The notes: generated by a model from the sequence alone, not told the origin. 45,789 bases of DNA from Verrucomicrobia bacterium UBA1200 (GCA_002309765.1 DBXY01000034.1:88316-134104), one strand, 5' to 3'. Counted from the stretch's first letter, positions 36,085-43,568 are shown. Program-made: numbers and translations.

Positions 36085-36600
36085 TCACATTTTCTTCACA
36101 AGTTCAATGATCCGGTCACGAATTGTTTCCGTCTTCTGCTCATCGATCTTGGCGGTGACGATTCCCGTGTCCTCGGTTCCCCAATAGTCGCAGATGCCAC
36201 GGTATTCGCCGATTGCGCCGTCATACACGTCCGGCGAATAGGAAGACATAAGAAGCGCCATCTTTTTCAGCTTGCCCGGCTTGTTCATGCAGTAGATGCG
36301 CTGGATCGGTGCCTGAATCTGAGCTGACAACGTGAAGTAGTAGATCGGTGCCGCAAGTACGAGTCCTTCCGCTTCCGCCAGTAACGGATAGATTTCCTGC
36401 ATGTCGTCTTTCTGTACGCAAGCTCCGTTTCCTTTGCCGTGACAGTATTCGCAAGCCATGCAACCTGCAATCTTCTTGTGCGCCACATTGACGAGCGTCA
36501 CCTTGTGCCCGGCCGCCTCTGCCGCCTTGCGGTACTCCTCGGCCATCCAAGCGGTGTTCCCGTTCGCTCTCGGCGAACCTTGAAGAATAAGGATGTTCAT
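36085..36600 (-). CDS. Flavodoxin-fold NAD(P)H oxidoreductase, iron-sulfur flavoprotein type
   Basis: The start at ATG 36600 is preferred to an upstream in-frame ATG because MNILILQGSPRANGNTAW is the canonical N-terminus and AAGGA lies upstream. The product has 171 residues. GCMACEYCHGKGNGAC gives the C-x2-C-x2-C-x6-C arrangement of iron-sulfur flavoproteins, and VLAAPIYYFTLSAQIQAPIQR is the usual FMN and dimer segment. It is clearly related to the protein at 28034-28657. A promoter candidate lies at 36866-36895. Partner and substrate are unknown. The gene is upstream of, and almost touching, an exported MBL hydrolase. Confidence 0.88.
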   Translation of the reverse strand: MNILILQGSPRANGNTAWMAEEYRKAAEAAGHKVTLVNVAHKKIAGCMACEYCHGKGNGACVQKDDMQEIYPLLAEAEGLVLAAPIYYFTLSAQIQAPIQRIYCMNKPGKLKKMALLMSSYSPDVYDGAIGEYRGICDYWGTEDTGIVTAKIDEQKTETIRDRIIELVKKM

Positions 36601-36911
36601 TTCAATCGTTCCTTTCGTTTTAAACCCCATACTGCTCCTTAACGCCCATCACGACACTAAGACCTGTCCAGACAATATCTATGCCGGCATAGTCTCTCCG
36701 AAATCCCAATCGTCCAGGCGGCAAGCTCAACCAGAGCGATTCCTACAAGGACAATCCATTGCATATTGTCTTTATGCTCACTCCGCTAAATAAAATTCAT
36801 ACACATCACTTACAACCCAATGGCAAACGCTTTTTCAAAATCTTACTCATTGCCTGATGGCTTGTATGCTACCAAAAATGATAATCAAAAGTCAACGGGA
36901 AAACGATGCCT
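36601..36911. other. Intergenic region upstream of the flavoprotein gene
   Basis: This 311-base stretch is AT-rich near 36780-36905 and holds one promoter candidate. It also contains an open frame of 35 codons on the minus strand (36657-36764, beginning MQWIVLVGIALVELAAW) without a ribosome binding site, which may be a decayed membrane peptide. No RNA gene or repeat was recognised. Confidence 0.5.
36866..36895 (-). promoter_or_regulatory. Promoter candidate for the flavoprotein-MBL operon
   Basis: On the minus strand TTGACT (36890-36895) and TAGCAT (36866-36871) are 18 bases apart in AT-rich DNA. The start codon is about 265 bases downstream, so either the leader is long or a further promoter is used. 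Confidence 0.45.
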
Positions 36912-38816
36912 CTAAATGCCCAACTTGAAATCGGCAAGTGGCTTGTAGCCGCGTTCGGCCATCAACTTGTCCCAATTGTCGGGAACCTCAACCTTCACCG
37001 TCGCATGCCCTCCGCCGATTCCGGCGCCGGGCATGATCTGTATCTTGTTGCGGGCGGCATCCCCGGTAATCAGGAAATCGGTCATTCCCGCCTTCATCAT
37101 GGGAATCGTCAGTTGCTCGGTCTCGGGGAAGTCTCGCCACGGCGCGGTAGGCGTGTACTCGGCTCCTTCGGTTCGGCGGATGTAACCGGAGAATTCGCGG
37201 AAGGTATGTTCCCCTCCGTCTTTCGCGCTGCCGGGAGAGGCGTAGTATTTCGCGAACGTCCGCTCCCTGACCGGTCTGCGCGCGAGTTTGATAAGGTCAG
37301 ATTCCAACTGATCCGCCGACTTGTATTTCTTGGCCAGAATTGAAGCCACGGGTTCCGTCATCAGGACGGTGCGGTTGACGAACTGGTTCCCGCTGCCGAG
37401 CGCGAACTGCCCGCGCTCCGTGATGTCCCATGCCATCAGCTCGGTTATTTTCTGGGGATTGGTGGTCGAGGGCGTCATGTTGTTTCCCCAGGCAAGTACC
37501 GACGACAGCGTGATCGTGCTCTCGTCCTTGCCGTAGCCGGCGCGGACGTGAAACGGCTCCCACCCCACGCGCCGGCACGCCTCCTCGTCCTCCGCAAGAC
37601 ACCACGGCATCGGATATCCGAACGTCCCCATGCGGTCCTGCTTGACATAGTAGCCGCAAAGGTTCATCATCGCGAGACTCATGAAACGTCCGATCGCCAT
37701 GTTCGCCTCTTCGTTGATCTGCCCCTGTCCGCAATCCACGCCCAGCTGCCGCGCCACAGGTCCGTTCAGCCAGCTGAACGGCATCCACGCATGGGTGCTG
37801 GGAAGTGCCCGATAGAACCTGTTGACGCCCATCCCCTTGGCCATGGCGACGAGAATGGGCATGTATTCCGGCTTGCACCCCGCCATCACGGCGTTCACGG
37901 CGACGTGCCAGGCCTTGACTTCGCGATTGGCCGGCGGCGGCACGACGATGGTCTCGTCCCATTTGCGCGGAGTGTATCTCATGAATTCGTTAACCTTGGC
38001 GAAGGTCGGCGGCACGACGGGCAGCCCGTCCGACCAGTTCATCTCCTTGAAAAACGTCTGAACCTCGTCGAACGTGCCATGGAAGATGTCATCGCGGATA
38101 TCGCTCTTTTCGCCTTTCTCCCCTGCCGCCATCTCCTCCGCCGTCAGCGGTTTCGTCAACGCTTCTACAATCTGCGGCCAAAGGACTTCCCGCGTGTTTC
38201 GCAACAACTCCGCCTCCGTGTGCAGGGCAAACGCGCCGGGATACTCGGCGCACCTCATCACGGCAACGCCATTGTTCAGCGCCGTGTGCCGCGCCTGATC
38301 AACGAATCCCGATCCCGCAATGACAACGGACGGAACCCCGACATATTCCGCCGCGATGCACGACCCGGTTTCCTTCGGCGTGCAAAGTCCGCATCCGCCG
38401 TTTCCGGAAATGACGGCATCGACCTTCATCTCCTTCAACTTCCGCTGGAATTCCTCCTTGTCGCGGCGAACCAATCCCGGCGCGGGGTATATGCCAGCGC
38501 TGCCAATCTCGTCCTGCAAGATGACTTTTGCGGTCGGGTATTTCTCAAGGATGAGCCGCTTGATCTCGGGATGCGTCACCCTTGCCATGAAGTTCTGCCC
38601 CACCACGGCAATGGTCTTGCCGGCAAGCGTATCAAGCCGAGGCGCCTGCTCAATCGGCTTTATCGAGGCGCGTCCCACGGGCGACACGACGGTATAACCG
38701 CTCTCTTTTCCGGCAGGTTCGATCCTGCAACTGTTTTCGTCGCAGACAACCCGATTCGATTGCGCGTTCAGGCAAACACACGCCACGATTGATGCAATGA
38801 CAATAAGATTCTTCAT
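36912..38816 (-). CDS. Exported UGSC-type redox protein, cysteine form
   Basis: The protein has 634 residues. The N-terminus (MKNLIVIASIVACVCLNAQS) is a signal peptide. Residues ~60-235 resemble the UGSC domain, named for a Sec-Gly-Ser-Cys motif in a thioredoxin-like setting. The best alignment places it at GNGGCGLCTPKE, that is C142-G-L-C145, so selenocysteine is replaced by cysteine and serine by leucine; the GVPSVVIAGSGF that follows keeps the family spacing. A second TGSC occurs at 150-153. Residues ~250-634 are the large second domain often fused to it (FFKEMNWSDGLPVVPPT, HVAVNAVMAGCKPEYMPIL). The reaction is unknown. A promoter candidate lies at 38867-38895. Confidence 0.72.
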   Translation of the reverse strand: MKNLIVIASIVACVCLNAQSNRVVCDENSCRIEPAGKESGYTVVSPVGRASIKPIEQAPRLDTLAGKTIAVVGQNFMARVTHPEIKRLILEKYPTAKVILQDEIGSAGIYPAPGLVRRDKEEFQRKLKEMKVDAVISGNGGCGLCTPKETGSCIAAEYVGVPSVVIAGSGFVDQARHTALNNGVAVMRCAEYPGAFALHTEAELLRNTREVLWPQIVEALTKPLTAEEMAAGEKGEKSDIRDDIFHGTFDEVQTFFKEMNWSDGLPVVPPTFAKVNEFMRYTPRKWDETIVVPPPANREVKAWHVAVNAVMAGCKPEYMPILVAMAKGMGVNRFYRALPSTHAWMPFSWLNGPVARQLGVDCGQGQINEEANMAIGRFMSLAMMNLCGYYVKQDRMGTFGYPMPWCLAEDEEACRRVGWEPFHVRAGYGKDESTITLSSVLAWGNNMTPSTTNPQKITELMAWDITERGQFALGSGNQFVNRTVLMTEPVASILAKKYKSADQLESDLIKLARRPVRERTFAKYYASPGSAKDGGEHTFREFSGYIRRTEGAEYTPTAPWRDFPETEQLTIPMMKAGMTDFLITGDAARNKIQIMPGAGIGGGHATVKVEVPDNWDKLMAERGYKPLADFKLGI

Positions 38817-38866
38817 GGCTTCTCCGTTTTCGTTAACCTATACACATGAACGCAATGCCGTCCCAG

Positions 38867-38895
38867 ATTATTGCCAATCATGTAAATCTTGTCAA
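38867..38895 (-). promoter_or_regulatory. Promoter candidate overlapping a dispersed repeat
   Basis: On the minus strand TTGACA (38890-38895, perfect) and AATAAT (38867-38872, five of six) are 17 bases apart, with the UGSC-type gene starting about 50 bases downstream. The -35 box falls within the ACAGGATT-type repeat copy at 38880-38931. Confidence 0.65.
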
Positions 38896-38931
38896 TCCTG
38901 TCGAAAGACGCCTCTGCTCCTAAGCAACGAG
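38880..38931 (-). repeat. ACAGGATT-type dispersed repeat, copy 1
   Basis: Read on the minus strand, this copy contains GCAGAGGCGT, then ACAGGATTGACAAGATTTAC. The same order (GCAGAGGTGT, ACAGGATTAACAGATTTTAC) occurs at 43832-43882. Each copy lies just downstream of the 3' end of a minus-strand gene. Similar ACAGGATT strings are common in environmental genomes. Confidence 0.65.
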
Positions 38932-38969
38932 GACGAGAAATCCTCGGCACCGACCACCGGCATCACCAG

Positions 38970-39739
38970 TCATGGCGTAGGCGGGACGCCCATCACAAAT
39001 GCGCACTTCGAGGACCGCAGGGGAATCTCGTAACGTCCGTCCGCGCTCTGCGTACACTTCACCTCCCCGTCGGGTCCGACCACGCGGACCCGATAGGCCG
39101 TGCGGAAGCTGACGACCCGATCCGCGGGATGTTCGTCCCGGGGATCGTCTGCGGCGAACACGAGAATCGCGCGTTCGCGTCCCATTCCGTTCCGAGGCAC
39201 GAACTCGCCCACCACGAGCGGCAGACCGTCGGTGCCTCGGATGTCGTCAAAGAACGCCGTGGACACGTGATGCGGCGTATTGAAGTTGACGCGCGGAATT
39301 CCCGTCTTCGGATCCGGCTCGATCCATTTCGCGGCCTCGCCCGTGAAGCCGGTGAAATGGGTCTGCACGCGGCGGAAGCCTTCCGCGCCGCCTCGTACTT
39401 CTCAAGCGGCGCCAGTTCGGCGATGTGGCCGTTGACCGAATCATCGCCTCCCCAATAGGTCGGGAATCCACCCGCGCAGACGCTCACGAGACCGAGCTTG
39501 CGCATCGTCTCGATGGACTGTGGATCGTCCCCGAAATTCTCGCACACGAAGTCGATTCCGCACGCCTTCATGTCCTTGAAATTTGCCTCGGTCCGATAGG
39601 GCTTCGAGAGGCAGTAGGTCCCGAAGGTCACCCGCGACCGATCCGGCCACTCGTCCCCACTCCATCCGCATAGGGTCATTCCCAGCACCACGGCGGCCGT
39701 TCCTATGCGCATCATCATCGTGTTCACCTTCACTTTCAT
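38970..39739 (-). pseudogene. Frameshifted, probably internally deleted secreted hydrolase-like gene
   Basis: Two overlapping frames make one broken gene. The 5' frame (start 39739) begins with a signal peptide (MKVKVNTMMMRIGTAAVVLG) and continues FGTYCLSKPYRTEANFKDMK, GIDFVCENFGDD, GGFPTYWGGDD up to about EKYEAARK. The sense then passes to a second frame (FRRVQTHFTGFTGEAAKW, ...ILVFAADDPRDEHP...SKCAFVMGV), ending at 38970. The shift lies at about 39380-39400 and needs one base lost or gained. The parts resemble the two ends of larger secreted TIM-barrel proteins of this lineage (my recollection, not a search). The middle seems to be missing, so it was probably shortened as well as shifted. 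Confidence 0.7.
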
Positions 39740-39756
39740 CTGAATCCCCTCCGAGA

Positions 39757-39779
39757 TACTATGGAGTCATCCCATAGTA
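39757..39779. promoter_or_regulatory. Leader palindrome upstream of the broken secreted-protein gene
   Basis: TACTATGG (39757-39764) and CCATAGTA (39772-39779) are perfect 8-bp inverted repeats with a 7-base spacer. The site lies between the promoter candidate and the ribosome binding site GGAGGGG, so it could be an operator or a leader hairpin. Confidence 0.45.
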
Positions 39780-39801
39780 CCCAACAACAAAAAACGAACG
39801 T

Positions 39802-39829
39802 ATTTTATCATATTTCCTTACCTTAACAA
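39802..39829 (-). promoter_or_regulatory. Promoter candidate for the broken secreted-protein gene
   Basis: On the minus strand TTGTTA (39824-39829) and TAAAAT (39802-39807) are 16 bases apart. The start codon at 39739 is about 60 bases downstream. Confidence 0.5.
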
Positions 39830-39940
39830 TAGTTATCGATACTATCAGGTCCAGTCCAAGTTTGCCTTTGTGTTCGTTGGCGGCAAATTTAAAACGCTCC
39901 TGTCCTGATGTACGGCACATAAGGGGCTTCCCTTCTTGTC

Positions 39941-40025
39941 CATTGGATATTGGATTTGGGAATGGCAACATTTCCACATTGGCAACATTCTCCCCGCCCC
40001 GCGCAAACATTATCCGCGCATTCAT
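39941..40025 (-). repeat. TGGCAACATT repeat, copy A
   Basis: Read on the minus strand, the copy runs from ATGTTTGCGCGGGGCGGGG through two AATGTTGCC units to a CCAAATCCAATATCCAATG end. It begins 13 bases after the stop of the acetyltransferase gene and is preceded by AGGAGATTACAAAATG, a ribosome binding site and start codon at its edge. The 3' side (39830-39940) contains no recognisable gene. Confidence 0.85.
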
Positions 40026-40038
40026 TTTGTAATCTCCT

Positions 40039-40674
40039 TCAACAGACCAGACGGCGTTTTAGTTCCTTGCGCACCATATCCAAATCTCCGCTTGTCAAAA
40101 CAGGTATGAGCGTATTGATTTCCCCAATCGTTTTGTCCCACCACTTGAACCGTTCCAGCAAATCTATCAGCTCATCATCGAATCGCTTGCGTATAATCCG
40201 CGCCGGATTACCAGCGACAATCGTATATGCGGCGACATCACCAGCGACCGTGGCGTTCGTTCCGATTATCGCGCCATCGCCAATGCGTACACCGGGAAGG
40301 ATCGTTGCATTTTGCCCAATCCATACATCGTTGCCTATTACCGTGTCTCCCTTTAGCGGAAGTTCCGACTTTGCCGGCCGTGCCATGTCCCAACCTTCAA
40401 GCGTATAGAACGGGAAAGTGGTTATGGCATTCATCTGATGATTCGCTCCATTCATCACAAATTCCACGCCAGCGGCTATCTGGCAGAACTTCCCGATAAT
40501 CAACTTGTCGCCATTCCAGTCGTACAGATGCGTTACATGGCTCTCAAATTCGGAATCGGCGATATAGGTAAAGTCTCCGACAATTATATTTGGGTTCCTT
40601 ATTGTCGGTTTCACATAAACCTCGCCATCATATCCGGCAATCGGATGGATTGTATTTGGATCTGGCATCTTCAT
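40039..40674 (-). CDS. Vat/CatB-like xenobiotic O-acetyltransferase
   Basis: The protein has 211 residues from ATG 40674, with GAAAGGAGCG upstream; the open frame continues upstream only through repeat B. It is a left-handed beta-helix hexapeptide acetyltransferase. The segment FVMNGANHQMNAITTFPFYT, with the catalytic histidine in GANHQM, is a near match to streptogramin A (Vat) and CatB-type acetyltransferases. The hexapeptide rungs GNDVWIGQNATILPGVRIGDGAIIG follow, then the family ending GNPARIIRKRF. Members acetylate virginiamycin M-type antibiotics or chloramphenicol with acetyl-CoA; the exact drug cannot be read here. It lies between repeats A and B. Confidence 0.88.
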   Translation of the reverse strand: MKMPDPNTIHPIAGYDGEVYVKPTIRNPNIIVGDFTYIADSEFESHVTHLYDWNGDKLIIGKFCQIAAGVEFVMNGANHQMNAITTFPFYTLEGWDMARPAKSELPLKGDTVIGNDVWIGQNATILPGVRIGDGAIIGTNATVAGDVAAYTIVAGNPARIIRKRFDDELIDLLERFKWWDKTIGEINTLIPVLTSGDLDMVRKELKRRLVC

Positions 40675-40688
40675 ACTCTCGCTCCTTT

Positions 40689-40804
40689 CATTGGAAATTG
40701 GAGTTGGACTTGGCAACATTTCCACATCCTGACCGCCGTAGCCTCGGCGAAGTAGGTTGGCAACATTCTCCCCCGGCCCGCGCAAACATCATCCGCGTAT
40801 TCAT
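40689..40804 (-). repeat. TGGCAACATT repeat, copy B, with a 29-base insertion
   Basis: The copy has the same order of elements as copy A but is split between its two AATGTTGCC units by about 29 foreign bases (40728-40756). It fills almost the whole gap between the stop of the RhuM-Fic remnant and the acetyltransferase start. Its 3' edge reads into GAAAGGAGCG, the acetyltransferase ribosome binding site. Confidence 0.85.
40728..40756. repeat. Short palindromic insert within repeat B
   Basis: Absent from the other repeat copies. On the minus strand it contains CGCCG-AGGCTA-CGGCG, a 5-bp stem with a 6-base loop, inside a GC-rich stretch. It resembles small REP-like palindromes. Confidence 0.6.
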
Positions 40805-40820
40805 GAGCGTGTCCTTATCC

Positions 40821-41475
40821 TCATGAGAGAAAGGTCATGACGAGATTGACCATCATTTCCTTTTCGGCGGGCTTTGATTCGGCGATCATCACCGTTAAGG
40901 CTACGAGAGTGTGGTCGGCGATGCGCTTTGAGCCATCCTTGCGCAGCAGGAGGCGGTTGCGTTTGAGGAAGTAAAGGAAGAGTCCCGCCGCGATGCGCTT
41001 GTTGCCGTCCGAAAAGCCGTGGTTCTTTGTGACGAGATAGAGTAGGTTCGCGGCCTTCTCCTGCGCAGAGGAATAGAGGTCCTTGCCGCCAAACGACTGG
41101 TACACCGCGCCGAGGGCGTACTTGAACGAGCCGTCCTTTTCGTTGCCGAAGAGCGCGGAGGCGGCGGTGGAACTCCACACCGCGCTGTGAATGCACCCTA
41201 TACCCGACGGAGATGATGACGTCGAGGTTATACACCTCCGTCCAATATGTCTGGTCGGAGTCCTTACCCATATGTGCAAATTTTGCACACATGGTTTCGG
41301 CGTCTATCTCACCCTCGGCAATGGCGTTGCGAATATGGCGGCCAATGACCGTTCTATCCTTGTCAAACAACTGCGCCATCTGCGCTTGCGTCAGCCACAC
41401 AGTTTCGGCGTTGACTTGCACAGGCAAAGCAACCTTGCCGTCCTTAGCCTCAAAAAGAACTATCTCCTTATTCAT
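40821..41475 (-). pseudogene. RhuM-Fic family gene, internally deleted and frameshifted
   Basis: The 5' frame encodes a typical RhuM N-terminus: VWLTQAQMAQLFDKDRTVI, then YNLDVIISVGYRVHSQRGVEF. In intact relatives this is followed by ~100-130 residues (beginning RxWATxxLK) and then a Fic/Doc domain. Here the sequence jumps directly at about 41165-41185 to the Fic part, which lies in another frame: ALFGNEKDGSFKYALGAVYQS, then KNHGFSDGNKRIAAGLFLYFL to the stop at 40821. HGFSDGNKR keeps the Fic/Doc histidine. The deletion is out of frame, so no Fic protein should be made. Intact members are toxin-like or phage-defence proteins. Confidence 0.85.
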
Positions 41476-41489
41476 CTTCGGTTCCTTTT

Positions 41490-41540
41490 ATTGGAAATTG
41501 GATTTGGCACTGGCAACATTTCCACATTGGCAACGTTCCC
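41490..41540 (-). repeat. TGGCAACATT repeat, copy C (short)
   Basis: Only the 3' part of the unit remains (two GTTGCC units and the CCAAATCCAATTTCCAAT end). The GC-rich GCGCGGGGCGGGG part is missing. It occupies nearly all of the 68 bases between the ATPase stop (41544) and the RhuM-Fic start (41475), and runs into the latter's ribosome binding site AAAAGGAAC. Confidence 0.8.
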
Positions 41541-41543
41541 TCC

Positions 41544-42947
41544 TTATGGTTTGAAGGGCTCGATCTTGCCTTCGAGCACAGCTTCGGCAAGCCGTTGCAA
41601 CTCTCCGATCATGTAGAACGGTAGCGAGAGTAGCTTGAATGGATGCGTTGCGCCGTTGCCGTCAACAATCGTCGTTTCAAGGTACGAAGGCTTGTCGCCA
41701 TTGATCCTTGCGCCAAAAGGCCGCTTCTTCTCCAGCAAGAATTGATGAAGCGATTTCATCGTACCCGTAGCTCCGGCCTTGACTTCCACCGGCACAACCG
41801 CCGAGCCTACCTGCACGAGGAAATCAACCTCCGCATCGGATCCATTTTTCTCCCGTGCCCAATGATGCAACACGTGTTCGCAATATTCGGCCTGCGCACA
41901 TTTCAGGTTCTCGGCTACAAACTGCTCGCAAAATCCTCCCCGCTCGGCAATGTCATGCGGGGCAAGCGGCAACTTTATGGACGCGATAGAAAGTCCCAGC
42001 TGTCTTGCGCAAAGCCCGATGTCCAGCGTGTATGCCTTGAAATTCCTCCTGTCCTCCCCAGCACCGATGGGAACCCCATCCGCCCGCGACCTGTTCACCC
42101 GTGTCAGCACCATCGCCTTCTCCAGCAAATCCACCGCAACTCCCAGCTCGCGGGACCTCACCTCGCGGCTCACCGACACATACGAGAACTTATTGCCAAT
42201 CTGCTGCGGCAGCGACCTGAAAACCGCCTCCAGCATCTCCTGCGGAACTTTCTGCCGGTACTTGGCAAAGTCCTCGATATACGTTCCGATAAGCGTCTCT
42301 TGGATGCGTTCGACCTCGAGAAACGAGTTTGTCTCGGCAAAAACCTTCACCGCCTCCGGCAGTCCCCCGACCATCCAATACAAAAGCACCTTCTCCATGC
42401 ATTCGCGGTGAATGGCATCCGGCACCTCGCCGCCGGGCGCATAAGCGCCTATCCAATCAGCAAGCCCCCCGCCGCCAAGGGCCGGCAGGAACTCCGCAAA
42501 CGACAACGGCTCCAGAAACAGATATTCAATCCGTCCGACCGGCATGGAATACTCGAACTTCTCGAGCGCAAACTCCAAAAGCGACCCCGCCGCAATGACA
42601 TGGAGCGAAGGACGCTTCTCATAGAAGTACCGCAGCGTTGCCAAAACCTGCGGCTGGGCCTGAATCTCATCAAGAAAGAGGAGCGTCCTGCCATCAATTA
42701 TACGCTGACCGGTCGCAGCCTCCAGCAAGGGAACTATCTTGGCAGGATCCTTCGAGCGGAAGTAGTCCCCTGCGTCTTCCATTTCTTCAAAATCGATTTT
42801 GACCACAGACTCGAATTCGCTTGCGCCAAACAAATCCACCACCAGATAGGTCTTGCCCACCTGCCTTGCTCCACGAACAACGAGCGGCTTGCGTGTGGCA
42901 CGATTTTTCCACTCCTTCAAATAGCCTAAAGCCTTGCGATTGATCAT
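41544..42947 (-). CDS. AAA_14/DUF4143 ATP-binding protein
   Basis: The protein has 467 residues. The N-terminal AAA_14 domain shows Walker A VRGARQVGKT near residue 27, Walker B TLLFLDEIQAQPQVLATLRY, and sensor VIAAGSLLEFAL. The C-terminal DUF4143 domain follows, with the restriction-endonuclease-like ending GSDAEVDFLVQVGSAVVPVEVKAG (D, then E-x-K). The family is large and common in gut bacteria; roles in defence or mobile-element biology have been proposed but not settled. A good promoter lies at 42981-43009, downstream of repeat D, and TAGGAG is the ribosome binding site. It appears intact. Confidence 0.93.
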   Translation of the reverse strand: MINRKALGYLKEWKNRATRKPLVVRGARQVGKTYLVVDLFGASEFESVVKIDFEEMEDAGDYFRSKDPAKIVPLLEAATGQRIIDGRTLLFLDEIQAQPQVLATLRYFYEKRPSLHVIAAGSLLEFALEKFEYSMPVGRIEYLFLEPLSFAEFLPALGGGGLADWIGAYAPGGEVPDAIHRECMEKVLLYWMVGGLPEAVKVFAETNSFLEVERIQETLIGTYIEDFAKYRQKVPQEMLEAVFRSLPQQIGNKFSYVSVSREVRSRELGVAVDLLEKAMVLTRVNRSRADGVPIGAGEDRRNFKAYTLDIGLCARQLGLSIASIKLPLAPHDIAERGGFCEQFVAENLKCAQAEYCEHVLHHWAREKNGSDAEVDFLVQVGSAVVPVEVKAGATGTMKSLHQFLLEKKRPFGARINGDKPSYLETTIVDGNGATHPFKLLSLPFYMIGELQRLAEAVLEGKIEPFKP

Positions 42948-42980
42948 GTCGATCTCCTATTTTTGGATATTTCAGACGGT

Positions 42981-43009
42981 AATATAACATATTTTATGGC
43001 GAAAATCAA
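42981..43009 (-). promoter_or_regulatory. Promoter candidate for the DUF4143 ATPase gene
   Basis: On the minus strand TTGATT (43004-43009) and TATATT (42981-42986) are exactly 17 bases apart, about 34 bases before the start codon. It lies outside the repeats, so this gene has its own promoter. Confidence 0.65.
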
Positions 43010-43036
43010 CGGTGATTGTGAAAGTATTTTGGCTTT

Positions 43037-43069
43037 TTAAGACGGTAGTTTCTCGTCAGCATCAATCAT
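43037..43069 (-). other. Ten-codon open frame after repeat D (gene-start remnant)
   Basis: Directly after repeat D comes GGAGCGGGA and ATGATTGATGCTG, encoding MIDADEKLPS before a stop. The bases GAAAGGAGCGG and AATGATTGA match those at the start of the four-helix gene after repeat E. The repeat unit therefore carries the ribosome binding site and first codons, and here their gene is missing. Confidence 0.5.
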
Positions 43070-43081
43070 TCCCGCTCCTTT

Positions 43082-43211
43082 CATTGGAAATTGGATTTGG
43101 GAATGGCAACATTTCCACATTGGCAACATTCTCCCCCGCCCCGCGCAAACATCTTGTTAAATGTTGCCAGTGTGCAAGTGTTGCCAATTCCAATGTTGCC
43201 AGTTCCCAATG
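43082..43211 (-). repeat. TGGCAACATT repeat, copy D (full length, imperfect palindrome)
   Basis: This copy has both arms. On the minus strand the left arm has three TGGCAACA units and the right arm two TGTTGCCA units, flanking the GC-rich centre ATGTTTGCGCGGGGCGGGGG. The ends are CATTGG and CCAATG. It abuts the stop codon of the four-helix gene (43212). The whole ~130 bases can fold into a long imperfect hairpin. Confidence 0.88.
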
Positions 43212-43568
43212 TTAGCCTCCAATCTTCTTCTTCGTGGTTATAACGCTGGCGGAGAGGATACGCGAAAGTTCCTTTGACTCGCCTATCAAATCGGCAAGCT
43301 TGCCTTTATCTAAATAGCCAGACTCGCCTATCAACTTGAGCCATATCCGCGTTTCGGACAGCTCCTTCATTGCGATTTTCAACTTGTGCACAAAATCCTT
43401 GCCGGACTCAGCCTCGCAAGCCTCGGCATAATTGGCGGCAACACTAGTCGAAGCCCTGAACAACTGGTCGACAAAACTCGCGCTGCCCACGTTCTTGACG
43501 GGCAACGCCGAACAAATCTTGACGCATCGTGCCGCAAAGGCCACGATCCTATCTTCCAGTTCAATCAT
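43212..43568 (-). CDS. Four-helix bundle protein (S23/23S rRNA-intervening-sequence family)
   Basis: The protein has 118 residues. It matches the S23 family pattern: VAFAARCVKICSALPVKNVGSASFVDQLFRASTSVAANYAEACEAESGKDFVHKLKIAMKELSETRIWLKLI (SSxSVxANYAEA and the KLxIAxKELxET core), ending in ITTKKKIGG. Relatives include proteins encoded in 23S rRNA intervening sequences and the Avd accessory protein of diversity-generating retroelements. They form pentameric barrels that bind nucleic acid. No reverse transcriptase or template repeat was found here. GGAGCGGAGA is the ribosome binding site, supplied by repeat E. Confidence 0.92.
   Translation of the reverse strand: MIELEDRIVAFAARCVKICSALPVKNVGSASFVDQLFRASTSVAANYAEACEAESGKDFVHKLKIAMKELSETRIWLKLIGESGYLDKGKLADLIGESKELSRILSASVITTKKKIGG

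Noticed and set aside
36657..36764. 35-codon hydrophobic small protein
   Set aside because: No ribosome binding site and no known family; mentioned only as a possible remnant.
39759..40025. 88-codon frame running through repeat A
   Set aside because: Its first third is repeat sequence whose frame is not conserved in copies D and E, and the rest matches nothing recognisable.
43082..43220. Canonical integron attC site in repeat D
   Set aside because: GTTAGCC at the right edge differs from GTTRRRY by one base and no matching RYYYAAC box is found at the other end; copy E lacks even this match.
43212..43568. Accessory Avd protein of a diversity-generating retroelement
   Set aside because: The fold family fits, but no reverse transcriptase, template repeat or variable repeat is seen nearby.
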